The notes under the pieces: generated by a model
What the model saw: only the letters and a program-made list of their open reading frames with translations
Databases searched by the model: none
Told to the model about the DNA's origin: nothing
In this document: positions 35,668-44,350 of the stretch, piece after piece
Layout: each line of letters starts with the position of its first letter
Position numbering within the stretch: position 1 is the first letter of the stretch
From: Desulfotignum sp032250905
GTDB lineage: Bacteria > Desulfobacterota > Desulfobacteria > Desulfobacterales > Desulfobacteraceae
Length of the DNA stretch: 64,000 bases
Direction of reading: 5' to 3'
Assembly: GCA_032250905.1 (NCBI GenBank)
Contig: JAVVEQ010000004.1
Coordinates: 62,001-126,000, forward strand
Program-made: the position numbers and the translations under genes

Positions 35668-36612
35668 ATGGCAACCCTTGAATTTGACAACATATCCGTA
35701 GCGCAGCAACTGTTTGGGTTCCACAATACCCATCTGGATAAAATAGCAAAACGGTTCGGGGTCACTATCCATTCAAGAGGCGGGGCCGTCACCATTTCCG
35801 GCCCTGATCCGGAAACACACCAGGTCCGGTCACTGCTGACGCAGCTGTATGCGCTTTTCAAGGAAAAAGTTCTGATGGAACCCGGAGACCTGGATGCTGC
35901 CATCGCCCTGATCAAAAAAAATCCTGGCGCCCGGCTGGAAAACCTGTTCATGCAAACTGTGTTCACGACCGCCAAAAACAAGCCGGTTCGACCCAGAAGC
36001 CTGAACCAGGTGAAATATATCCAGGCCATTGAAACCAATGATATCCTGTTTGCCATCGGCCCTGCCGGCACGGGAAAAACCTATCTGGCCATGGCTATGG
36101 CCATGGCTGCCTTTGCCAGAGGAGACATCCGAAAAATCATTCTCACCCGTCCGGCCGTTGAAGCCGGGGAAGCATTGGGTTTTCTGCCCGGTGACCTGGC
36201 GGAAAAAATCAATCCCTATCTCCGGCCCCTGTACGACGCCCTCTACGACATGATTGATTTTGAAAAAGCCCGGGGGTATATTGAACAGGAAACCATAGAG
36301 ATCGCTCCCATCGCATTCATGCGGGGCAGAACCCTGAACAATGCATTTATCATTCTGGATGAGGCCCAGAACACGACGTCTCAACAAATGAAAATGTTTT
36401 TAACCCGAATCGGATACGGATCCAAAGCCATTGTGACCGGGGACATCACCCAGATCGATCTGCCGGCCGGCAGAAAATCCGGACTGGTGGAAGTCAGAAA
36501 AATCCTCTCTCAGATCAAAGGGATAGAATTCATCCATTTTTCCAGGGATGATGTGGTCCGGCACCAACTGGTATCCGATATCATTGACGCGTATGAAAAA
36601 AACAAAATTTAA
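35668..36612 (+). CDS. PhoH-family ATPase (YbeZ-like)
   Basis: 314 aa from the ATG at 35668 (MATLEFDN); a TTG at 35632 is possible but unsupported by a ribosome-binding site. The Walker A is GPAGTGKT and ILDEAQNTTSQQMKMFLTR is the family's Walker B stretch. A KH-like N-terminal region (~1-90) is usual for YbeZ. It works with the endoribonuclease YbeY in RNA maturation; ybeY lies two genes downstream. It overlaps the next gene by 20 bp. Confidence 0.93.
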   Translation: MATLEFDNISVAQQLFGFHNTHLDKIAKRFGVTIHSRGGAVTISGPDPETHQVRSLLTQLYALFKEKVLMEPGDLDAAIALIKKNPGARLENLFMQTVFTTAKNKPVRPRSLNQVKYIQAIETNDILFAIGPAGTGKTYLAMAMAMAAFARGDIRKIILTRPAVEAGEALGFLPGDLAEKINPYLRPLYDALYDMIDFEKARGYIEQETIEIAPIAFMRGRTLNNAFIILDEAQNTTSQQMKMFLTRIGYGSKAIVTGDITQIDLPAGRKSGLVEVRKILSQIKGIEFIHFSRDDVVRHQLVSDIIDAYEKNKI

Positions 36613-38989
36613 TATCTGGCTGGACACGATCACTCACTTTGTTCTGTCCACACCCTACCTTTTGTGGTTCATGCTGCTGGGGATTACCCTGCTGTTCACT
36701 TTTTTCCAGACACCGGAACAGCAGCAGATCAACTATGACTATAAGATTGGTGATGTGGCCCAGCGGGATATCAAAGCCCCCAGGGATCTGCTGGTGGAAG
36801 ACCGGGAAGTGTCTGAAGAACGGCGCAGCCAGGCCCGGGATACGGTCCGCATCGTGTATGACCTGGATGCGGATCTGCTTCCCCGGATCCAGGCCAGTAT
36901 CGAAGCTGCCATGACAATCGGGCGGTCCCTGTTCGAACCGGAAGCCACCCGTAACAGTGACGGTGCCACACCGGCTGAACAAAGCCCTGAACCGACGTTT
37001 ACCATGGTTCTGGAGACCAAATCTCTGTTTGAGGAAAAACTGGGTATCCCGATCAGTGAAGGGGCTTACTCCATTCTCTACAAACACCGGTTCGATCCGG
37101 ACATCACCCGAAAAATTCAGACCATTATGGAAAAGGTGCTTTCCAATGGCGTGGTGGCGAACAAGGAAATTCTGCTTGAACAGGAACACAAGGGGATTGT
37201 CCTGAGAAACATCAAATCCAATGAAGAGCGGGTGATCAACAATCTCAAGGTGTTTTACGGGCCGGATCAGGCCAAGGCCATGGTCAGAATCGAAGGGGAG
37301 CCGCTGCTCAAAAAGGTCAACTACAACCTGACAAACCTGATTGTGGATATCTGCCAGCGCCTGCTGCAACCCAACATATTCATGAACAAAAATGAAACCC
37401 AGGCGCGGATTCTCTCAGCACAGGGCACCATCAATCCGGTCATGTATCAGATCAAGGCTGGAGAAATGGTCGTCCGGGAAGGGGAACGGATCGATAAAAC
37501 CCGGCTCATCAAGCTCACCGCCCTGCAGGAGCAGACGGTTGTCAAAACCATTTACGTGTCCGCCACCGGGATTGCACTGATAACGTTCACACTGCTGCTG
37601 GTTTCCTATCTCCTTTTTTTCAGACATCATACCGCCCTGGAAAAAGACCACAACAAACATATGCTTTTTCTGGCCCTGGGTCTGATACTCTATCTGGGTA
37701 TTGTCAAACTGTCCACATACCTGGTTCAGTCAGCGGATCCAACGCAGGCATGGGACCTGGGGTCTGCCTCTTTTTTCATGGCCATTCCGCTGCCGGCTGC
37801 CGCCATGATCTGCTGTCTGTTTCTGGGATTCACTATCGCCGTCTATTTCTCGCTGGTGCTGTCCGTTCTTGCGAGCATCTCTTTCGGCGGTAGTTTTGAA
37901 GCATTCATCTTTTTCCTTTTAAGCTGCAGTATGGCCGCTTTCTGGGCCCAGGCACGGCAAACACGAAAAAACTTCATCATGGCCGGGGTCAAACTGGCAA
38001 TATTCAATTCGTTTCTGGCTGTGGCTCTCGGTTTTTATTCACTGTCCCAGCCTGACCCGATGATCCTTGCCAGAGAAGTGCTGATCGCATTTTGCGGCGG
38101 ACTGTTTTCCGCTGTGCTGACCATTGGATTCTGTCCATTGATCGAACTCGTTTTCGACTACACGACCGAAGCAAAGCTGCTGGAACTGGCCAACCTGGAC
38201 CAGCCGTTGATCAAAAAACTGATGATCGAAGCCCCGGGGACGTATAACCACAGCGTGATTGTCGCGACACTGGCAGAGGCCGCAGCATCCGCCATCCATG
38301 CCAACAGCCTCAAGGCCAAGGTCATGGCCTATTACCATGATATCGGAAAACTGGACAAGATCATGTATTTCATTGAAAACCAGGCCGATGGAAAAAACCG
38401 GCATGACAAACTCTCGCCGTCCATGTCCGCGCTCATCCTCATCCAGCATGTCAAAAAAGGGGTGGAACTGGCCAAAACCCATAAACTGGGCGATGAAATC
38501 ATCGAGGGGATCACCCAGCACCACGGCACATCCCTGATCAAATTTTTTTACAACAAGGCCTTGAAAAGCGGAAAAGAAAATATTAACGAAGAAAATTTCA
38601 GATATCCCGGCCCCAAACCCCAGACCCGGGAGACCGGCATCGTCATGCTGGCGGATGTGGTGGAGGCGGCGGTGCGGGCTCTCGACCGGCCCACACCGTC
38701 CAGAATCCGGGGACGGGTCAAGGAACTGATTAACGATATTTTCGCCGACGGCCAGCTGGAGGAATGTGAACTCACGCTCAAGGACCTTCACCAGATTGCC
38801 AAAAGCTTCAACAATATCCTGACCAGTATTTACCACAGCCGGATTGAATATACGGACAAACCCCAGGAGAAGAAAAAAGAAAAACATGACAGTGCTTCAG
38901 ATATTGATCGACAACCGTCAAAAACCAATGGTGTCCACCCCTCTTCTGCGCAAAAAGACCGAACAGATCTTAAACGCCTTGGACTGTAA
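36593..38989 (+). CDS. pgpH: PgpH-type 7TM-HD hydrolase (probable cyclic di-AMP phosphodiesterase)
   Basis: 798 aa. An N-terminal helix (~15-35) anchors an extracytoplasmic 7TMR-HDED domain (~45-330), followed by a group of seven helices (~335-510) and a cytoplasmic HD domain with APGTYNHSVIV and AYYHDIGKLDK. PgpH-type enzymes hydrolyse c-di-AMP; this family also occurs where c-di-AMP is unproven, so the substrate is inferred. It overlaps phoH by 20 bp and ybeY by 104 bp. The tail after about residue 760 may be dispensable. Confidence 0.88.
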   Translation: MKKTKFNIWLDTITHFVLSTPYLLWFMLLGITLLFTFFQTPEQQQINYDYKIGDVAQRDIKAPRDLLVEDREVSEERRSQARDTVRIVYDLDADLLPRIQASIEAAMTIGRSLFEPEATRNSDGATPAEQSPEPTFTMVLETKSLFEEKLGIPISEGAYSILYKHRFDPDITRKIQTIMEKVLSNGVVANKEILLEQEHKGIVLRNIKSNEERVINNLKVFYGPDQAKAMVRIEGEPLLKKVNYNLTNLIVDICQRLLQPNIFMNKNETQARILSAQGTINPVMYQIKAGEMVVREGERIDKTRLIKLTALQEQTVVKTIYVSATGIALITFTLLLVSYLLFFRHHTALEKDHNKHMLFLALGLILYLGIVKLSTYLVQSADPTQAWDLGSASFFMAIPLPAAAMICCLFLGFTIAVYFSLVLSVLASISFGGSFEAFIFFLLSCSMAAFWAQARQTRKNFIMAGVKLAIFNSFLAVALGFYSLSQPDPMILAREVLIAFCGGLFSAVLTIGFCPLIELVFDYTTEAKLLELANLDQPLIKKLMIEAPGTYNHSVIVATLAEAAASAIHANSLKAKVMAYYHDIGKLDKIMYFIENQADGKNRHDKLSPSMSALILIQHVKKGVELAKTHKLGDEIIEGITQHHGTSLIKFFYNKALKSGKENINEENFRYPGPKPQTRETGIVMLADVVEAAVRALDRPTPSRIRGRVKELINDIFADGQLEECELTLKDLHQIAKSFNNILTSIYHSRIEYTDKPQEKKKEKHDSASDIDRQPSKTNGVHPSSAQKDRTDLKRLGL

Positions 38990-39353
38990 AAAGCACGAAA
39001 TCTCCATTGTGATCACGGATGATGCACAGATCCAGGCACTCAATCACAGCTTCCGGGGAATTGACAGCCCCACCAATGTGCTGGCATTTCCCATGCAGGA
39101 GGGAGAATTTTCAGACATTACACCCGGATTGCTCGGGGATGTGGTCATCTCCGCCCAGACGGCTGCCAGAGAAGCGGAAAAAGCCGGCATCTCCCTGGAT
39201 GAACGAATTTCACAGCTGCTGGTTCACGGCATTCTTCACCTGCTGGGATTTGATCATGAGGCCGGTGAAGAAGGTGCCGGAACCATGGAAATAAAGAGCT
39301 TGGAACTGTTGAAACAGATTGAACCCGATAATCCGGATTTGCCGGTATTCTAA
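38886..39353 (+). CDS. ybeY: Endoribonuclease YbeY
   Basis: 155 aa. The zinc site reads HGILHLLGFDHE, the family signature, and the start MTVLQILIDN lies inside the pgpH 3' end. CAGGAGAAG is about 17 bases upstream, so translation probably depends on the preceding gene. YbeY processes 16S rRNA ends and supports ribosome quality control. Confidence 0.93.
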   Translation: MTVLQILIDNRQKPMVSTPLLRKKTEQILNALDCKKHEISIVITDDAQIQALNHSFRGIDSPTNVLAFPMQEGEFSDITPGLLGDVVISAQTAAREAEKAGISLDERISQLLVHGILHLLGFDHEAGEEGAGTMEIKSLELLKQIEPDNPDLPVF

Positions 39354-39372
39354 GACCGGGAAAGGAAAAATT

Positions 39373-40092
39373 ATGGCAGAACTGGCTGTAAATGTAGACC
39401 ATGTCGCAACCCTGCGTCAGGCCCGGGGGGTCGACTATCCAGATCCCATCGCCGCGGCGGTGGCCGCAGAAACCGCCGGTGCGGACGCCATTGTGGTGCA
39501 CCTGAGAGGAGACCGGCGACATATCCAGGAACGGGATGTCCGCCTGCTCAGGCAGACCGTCCAGTCCAGATTGATCCTGGAAATGGCGGCCACCAGCGAA
39601 ATGCTGGGCATCGCTCTGAACATCATGCCGGATACCGTCACCCTGGTCCCGGAAAAAAGAGAGGAGCTGACCACGGAAGGAGGGCTGGACCTGATCACCC
39701 ATCAGGACACCATTCAGGAGGCGGTCTCCACCTTGAAGAACACAGGAATCACTGTCTGTATTTTTATCGATCCGGATCTGGATCAGATCAAGACCGCCCA
39801 CAGGATCGATGCGGACATGATCGAAATCCACACCGGCGCGTTCTGTGAAGCATCAACCCCGGCCGAAGCCCGGCGCGAATTCACCCGGATCGTGGATGCC
39901 GCCAAGATTGGAACCAAGCTCAAGCTGGGGGTCAATGCCGGCCACGGCATCTGCTACAATACGATCAAAGCGTTTGCCGGACTCCATGAAATCCGGGAAT
40001 TTTCCATCGGCCACAGCATTGTGTCCAGATCGGTGCTCACCGGTATGGACCGGGCGGTGCGGGATATGAAAGATCTGATTAAAGCCCTGTGA
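39373..40092 (+). CDS. pdxJ: Pyridoxine 5'-phosphate synthase
   Basis: 239 aa from the ATG at 39373 (GGGAAAGGAAAA upstream). Typical stretches are ELAVNVDHVATLRQARG at the N-terminus, LEMAATSEM and LGVNAGHG. It condenses 1-deoxyxylulose 5-phosphate with 3-amino-2-oxopropyl phosphate in vitamin B6 synthesis. It is 19 bp downstream of ybeY; the 3' end overlaps a convergent HAD gene by 14 bp. Confidence 0.96.
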   Translation: MAELAVNVDHVATLRQARGVDYPDPIAAAVAAETAGADAIVVHLRGDRRHIQERDVRLLRQTVQSRLILEMAATSEMLGIALNIMPDTVTLVPEKREELTTEGGLDLITHQDTIQEAVSTLKNTGITVCIFIDPDLDQIKTAHRIDADMIEIHTGAFCEASTPAEARREFTRIVDAAKIGTKLKLGVNAGHGICYNTIKAFAGLHEIREFSIGHSIVSRSVLTGMDRAVRDMKDLIKAL

Positions 40093-40960
40093 TCGAATCT
40101 TTAACGCCGGCCGGCAGAAGCCCGGCCAACTGCGCCGCCCGGGTCACGCCATTGTCATTGTTGGACTCCGGCAGTCGAATACCGGTATTCAGTTCCGGTG
40201 CAGCATTGGCCACCCAGAACGCCTGGCCGGCCCATGCCAGCAGATCCTGATCATTAAAGTCATTGCCCACCGCCACCACCCGGGATCGGGGAATCTTCAA
40301 TTGTTCTGCCAGCCAGGCTGCGGCGATGCTCTTGGAGACCCGGGGATGAAACACCTCGATCCATGCGGACTGATGATCCAGTGGAGAGGTGGCATGCACG
40401 ACACTGTATTCCGATAATTCCTCACGGATCTGAACCACCGGGTTCAATGACCGTTTCGGAGGGATGACGGCCAGAACCTGGGTGGCGGATTCCAATGCCG
40501 GGGTATCCGGTGCCAGTGGACTGGCAAACTGCTGGTACAGCGAAATCCGCTGAAAAAAATCCGGATTGTCCCGGCCATGGGAACGGAAAAAGAAATAATG
40601 GGTCTCAGGAATGGCTTTGTGAACCATGTAATCCAGGTGCATCCGTTCAAAGCAGGCCGTGATCCGCATCACATCCGAACGGGAAATAATGCGATGCCGG
40701 ATAATTTCATTCTCTGTGAAACTCAGAATACCGGCACCCGTGGAGAATATGAGGTAATCCAGGGGCAACGGCCCTGTTTGAGTTTCGATCTGTGTCTGGA
40801 CCTGCTGAAACGAATACAGGCTCCGCCCTGTGGCCGCTGCCACCACATCGCCCCGGGTCCTTAAGCGGTGAAGGGTTTCCAGGTCCCGGTGTGAGATGGT
40901 CCTGTCGTCAGTGAGCAGCGTTCCATCCAGGTCGGTAACAAACAGATGCCGGCGTCTCAC
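40079..40960 (-). CDS. HAD-superfamily (Cof/IIB) phosphatase
   Basis: 293 aa with GTG start at 40960. Motif I is FVTDLDGTLLTDD at about residue 7 and motif IV is VGNDFNDQDLL towards the C-terminus, with an inserted cap in between typical of Cof-type HAD-IIB. It dephosphorylates small sugar or cofactor phosphates; substrate unknown. It starts 4 bp after the S1 gene stop and is likely cotranscribed. Confidence 0.85.
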   Translation of the reverse strand: MRRRHLFVTDLDGTLLTDDRTISHRDLETLHRLRTRGDVVAAATGRSLYSFQQVQTQIETQTGPLPLDYLIFSTGAGILSFTENEIIRHRIISRSDVMRITACFERMHLDYMVHKAIPETHYFFFRSHGRDNPDFFQRISLYQQFASPLAPDTPALESATQVLAVIPPKRSLNPVVQIREELSEYSVVHATSPLDHQSAWIEVFHPRVSKSIAAAWLAEQLKIPRSRVVAVGNDFNDQDLLAWAGQAFWVANAAPELNTGIRLPESNNDNGVTRAAQLAGLLPAGVKDSITGL

Positions 40961-40964
40961 TGTC

Positions 40965-42425
40965 TTATTTTTTCTTTTTCTTCAGGGCTTTCATAAAAAC
41001 ATGTTCCATGGTCCCTACGGGCTTGTCTTTTTGATTGTCGGAAAATTGCTGCCAGTCCTGGGCCTCTTTCTGATCCGGCGGTACCAGTGAAATGCGTCGC
41101 TTTTCCTCATCCACCTGCTGGACCATGACCTGAACCGTATCCCCGGGTTTGAGTGCATCATATGATCTGGTATCTGTTGCACTGCGCAGCACCGACACCG
41201 GCATCAACCCGGTCACCCCGGGTTCCAGCCCGATGAACAGGCCAAAGGACTCTTTTTTCTCCAGCCGGCCCTCCATGATATCACCTGGTTTATACCGGAC
41301 ACTGATCCCGGTCCAGGGATCTCCCAGAGCATCCTTGATACTCAGGGAAATCCGTCGGGCATCCATGTCAATGGACTTGATCACCACCTGAACTTCCTGA
41401 TCCTTTTCCACCACATCCTCGGGCCGGGTTACCCGCCGGATATGACTCATTTCACTGATGTGCACCAGGCCGTCCACTCCCGGAGCAATTTCCACAAACG
41501 CGCCGAAATGGGTCAGCCGGACCACTTTGCCAGTCACCTGCTCACCGGGTTTGAAGACAGCACCCACACTGTCCCAGGGATCGGATGCCGTCTGTTTCAG
41601 GGACAGAGAGATTTTAGGCAGATCCTGACCTTCCTGGTGCTCCAGGGACAGCAGTTTCACCAGTACGGTATCCCCGGGTTTGACCACTTCATCCGCCTTT
41701 TCCACCCGGGACCAGCTCAACTCTGAAATGTGAGCCATGCCCTCCACCCCGGGGGTCAGCTCGATGAACGCGCCGAATGACATGAGCCGGGTCACCTTTC
41801 CCTGAAGAGTGTCTCCCACGGACACATCCGCAAAAAACGCCTGCTGAGCCGCTTTCATTTCTTCCATGAGCAGGCTTCTCCGGGAAATGACAATATTGCG
41901 CCCGTTTTCCTCATACCGGGTCACCAGAAACCGCAGGGTCTGTCCCACATACTCTTCAGGCGTTTCCACATAATTAACATCCATCTGGCTCACCGGGCAG
42001 AACGCCCGTTTCCCAAGGATATCCACGGAAAAGCCCCCCTTGATCACGTCGGTGACCTTGCCTTCCACCGGGGTCCGATTCTGAACAGCGTCTTCCAGCA
42101 GGGCTGCTTTACCGGCACCGGAAATGGCTTTGGAAAGGATAATTTCGCTTTCACTCAAAGACACCACATACAGGGTCAGGACATCCCCGGGCTGAAAAGG
42201 GAACTCACCGTTTTCATCCAGCAGTTCCTGTTTTTCCACCACTCCGTCGCTCTTGGTTCCGGTATCGATATACACGTGGTTCCGGCCCACGGAAATGATT
42301 TTTCCTTCCACCATATCACCCGGCGCCAGTTCCCGGCCCAGATTGCTGGTGTAGGATTCGAACAGCTCTTCAAAACTCATTTCCCCGGCATCTCTCTCCG
42401 GGGTATCGTCAAATTTTTCCGTCAT
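40965..42425 (-). CDS. S1-domain RNA-binding protein (ribosomal protein S1-like)
   Basis: 486 aa with five S1 repeats, beginning at about residues 35, 120, 200, 290 and 375, each with a GAF(I/V)E- or FGLF-like core, for example VTRLMSFGAFIEL. E. coli S1 has six and 557 residues, so this is a shorter S1 or an S1-like second copy. It binds RNA and could assist translation initiation. GGAG is 7 bases before the ATG. The Lys-rich end KKKKK closes the protein. Confidence 0.85.
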   Translation of the reverse strand: MTEKFDDTPERDAGEMSFEELFESYTSNLGRELAPGDMVEGKIISVGRNHVYIDTGTKSDGVVEKQELLDENGEFPFQPGDVLTLYVVSLSESEIILSKAISGAGKAALLEDAVQNRTPVEGKVTDVIKGGFSVDILGKRAFCPVSQMDVNYVETPEEYVGQTLRFLVTRYEENGRNIVISRRSLLMEEMKAAQQAFFADVSVGDTLQGKVTRLMSFGAFIELTPGVEGMAHISELSWSRVEKADEVVKPGDTVLVKLLSLEHQEGQDLPKISLSLKQTASDPWDSVGAVFKPGEQVTGKVVRLTHFGAFVEIAPGVDGLVHISEMSHIRRVTRPEDVVEKDQEVQVVIKSIDMDARRISLSIKDALGDPWTGISVRYKPGDIMEGRLEKKESFGLFIGLEPGVTGLMPVSVLRSATDTRSYDALKPGDTVQVMVQQVDEEKRRISLVPPDQKEAQDWQQFSDNQKDKPVGTMEHVFMKALKKKKK

Positions 42426-42506
42426 GCGTTTTCTCCAAACAGGCGGGTTATAACCATTTGCCTGACTTAGTATACGTTACAGGTCCGGGTGTAAAGGAAA
42501 AAAACA

Positions 42507-44333
42507 TTATGACCCCTCCGCACGGACCCGTTCCAGAATCTGTTGTGCCAGTTTTTCAGAGATGCCGGACAGCACTGTCAAATCATTTACCGACGCTTTT
42601 TTAAGGTTTTTCAGACCATTGAACCGGTTCAGCAGCAGTTTCTTCCGTTTTGGCCCGATACCGGGAATGGTGTCCAGCACGGACCGGCTGCCCCGGTTTT
42701 CCCGGCGCCGGCGCTGAAAAGTGATGGCAAACCGATGGGCTTCATCCCGCACCTGCTGAAGCAGAAACAAACCTTGTTTAAATGAGGCCGTATTCAATGG
42801 ATTGGACCGGCCCGGCACATAGATCTTATCCATATCCTCTCCTTTGGCCTCATCTTTTTTGGCCAGACCTGCCACCGCAAACCGGCCATACAGATTCAAT
42901 GTCTTCAAAACCGCTATTGCCATGTTCAGCTGGCCTTTACCCCCGTCCACCACCAGCAGGTCCGGAAATTCCATTTCCTGTTCCGTTTTTGAAAACCGCC
43001 GGGTCAACACCTGGGTCATGCCGGCGTAGTCATCGGGACGGTCAAGGTCTTTCAGAATATACCGGCGGTAGGCATCTTTATCCGGCCGCCCCCGGGTGAA
43101 CACCACCATGGAAGAGACCGGGTCCTGCCCGGCCAGATGAGAATTGTCAAAACATTCGATACGATCCGGCACCCGGTCCAGTTTTAACAGGGTCTGAACC
43201 TGGTTCATGGCCGACCGGGCCGCTTCGGCCTTTATGCACAGTTTTTCCAGTTCCCTCGCCGCATTGACTGCCGCCATTTCCACCAGCCGGCGTTTCCCAC
43301 CCCTCACCGGCACATGAACCTGGACTTTTCGGTGCTTTTGTTCCGACAAGGTCGATGCCAGGGCATCCATGTTCTCGATTTCCCGGTCCAGCAGTACCGA
43401 ATCCGGAAGAAACCGGGTGATGTCATAATACTGCCACAAAAATGCCCGCAATGTTTCATGGGCCTCGTTGAAACCCGGGTCTACCGGATAATGCACCGTA
43501 TCGATGAGCCGTCCGGAACGAATCAGCATCATGGTAATGACAGCCAAATCCTTGTCACCCGCCAGGGTCAGGACATCCCGGTCCTTGAGATCCGGAGACA
43601 CCACCACCTGTTTCTCCAGGATACGGGTCATGGCAGATACGGCATCCCGCTTCTGGGCCGCTTTTTCAAATTCCAGGGCATCGGCATGGGCTTTCATCTG
43701 GGCTTTGAGCTTCTGAATCACCTGACCGGACCGCCCCTTGAGGAAGAGCACCGCATCCTTGACATGCTGCCGGTATTCCTGTTCATCCACTTTCAGGCAG
43801 CAGGGTCCCAGGCAGGCGTTGATCTGGTAATTCAGGCAGGGCCGGGACCGATTTTTGAACTGGGTTTTCCGGCACTTTCTGAGTTTGAAGATTTTCTGAA
43901 TCTGGTGCAGGGTCTGATTCATGCTGTGGGATGACGAATAAGGACCGAAATACAGGGCCTGGTCGTTCTGAATCCGTCGCACGCGCTGGATCGCGGGAAA
44001 CGGCTCAGACATGTCGATCCGAAGCAGCGGATAGTTTTTGCCATCCTTGAGCAGCACATTGTACCGGGGCCGGTGTTCCTTGATCAGATTGGATTCCAGG
44101 ATAAAGGCTTCGTGATCCGATGCCGTGATCACCAGGTCGAAATCCCGGACCATGGCCAGCAGGGCCGCGGTCTTGCCGTCTGAATGATCCTGCCGGCCGA
44201 AATAGGAGGCCAGCCGTTTTTTCAAATCCTTGGCTTTGCCCACATAAATAATTTTTCCCCGGGCATCTTTCATCAGGTACACGCCTGGAGAATGAGGGAC
44301 CTGATGGTATTTTTCTGTCAGTTCAGGGCGCAT
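42507..44333 (-). CDS. uvrC: Excinuclease ABC subunit C
   Basis: 608 aa from the ATG at 44333 (an in-frame GTG is 6 bases earlier). The GIY-YIG nuclease region has HSPGVYLMKDARGKIIYVGK. A Cys cluster (CLGPC) is followed by the UVR motif, the RNase-H-like nuclease domain (ECFDNSHLAG) and a C-terminal HhH pair. It makes both incisions in nucleotide excision repair. uvrB is 17 bp upstream, so the two are coexpressed. Confidence 0.96.
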   Translation of the reverse strand: MRPELTEKYHQVPHSPGVYLMKDARGKIIYVGKAKDLKKRLASYFGRQDHSDGKTAALLAMVRDFDLVITASDHEAFILESNLIKEHRPRYNVLLKDGKNYPLLRIDMSEPFPAIQRVRRIQNDQALYFGPYSSSHSMNQTLHQIQKIFKLRKCRKTQFKNRSRPCLNYQINACLGPCCLKVDEQEYRQHVKDAVLFLKGRSGQVIQKLKAQMKAHADALEFEKAAQKRDAVSAMTRILEKQVVVSPDLKDRDVLTLAGDKDLAVITMMLIRSGRLIDTVHYPVDPGFNEAHETLRAFLWQYYDITRFLPDSVLLDREIENMDALASTLSEQKHRKVQVHVPVRGGKRRLVEMAAVNAARELEKLCIKAEAARSAMNQVQTLLKLDRVPDRIECFDNSHLAGQDPVSSMVVFTRGRPDKDAYRRYILKDLDRPDDYAGMTQVLTRRFSKTEQEMEFPDLLVVDGGKGQLNMAIAVLKTLNLYGRFAVAGLAKKDEAKGEDMDKIYVPGRSNPLNTASFKQGLFLLQQVRDEAHRFAITFQRRRRENRGSRSVLDTIPGIGPKRKKLLLNRFNGLKNLKKASVNDLTVLSGISEKLAQQILERVRAEGS

Positions 44334-44350
44334 GACCACATCTGTCCCCG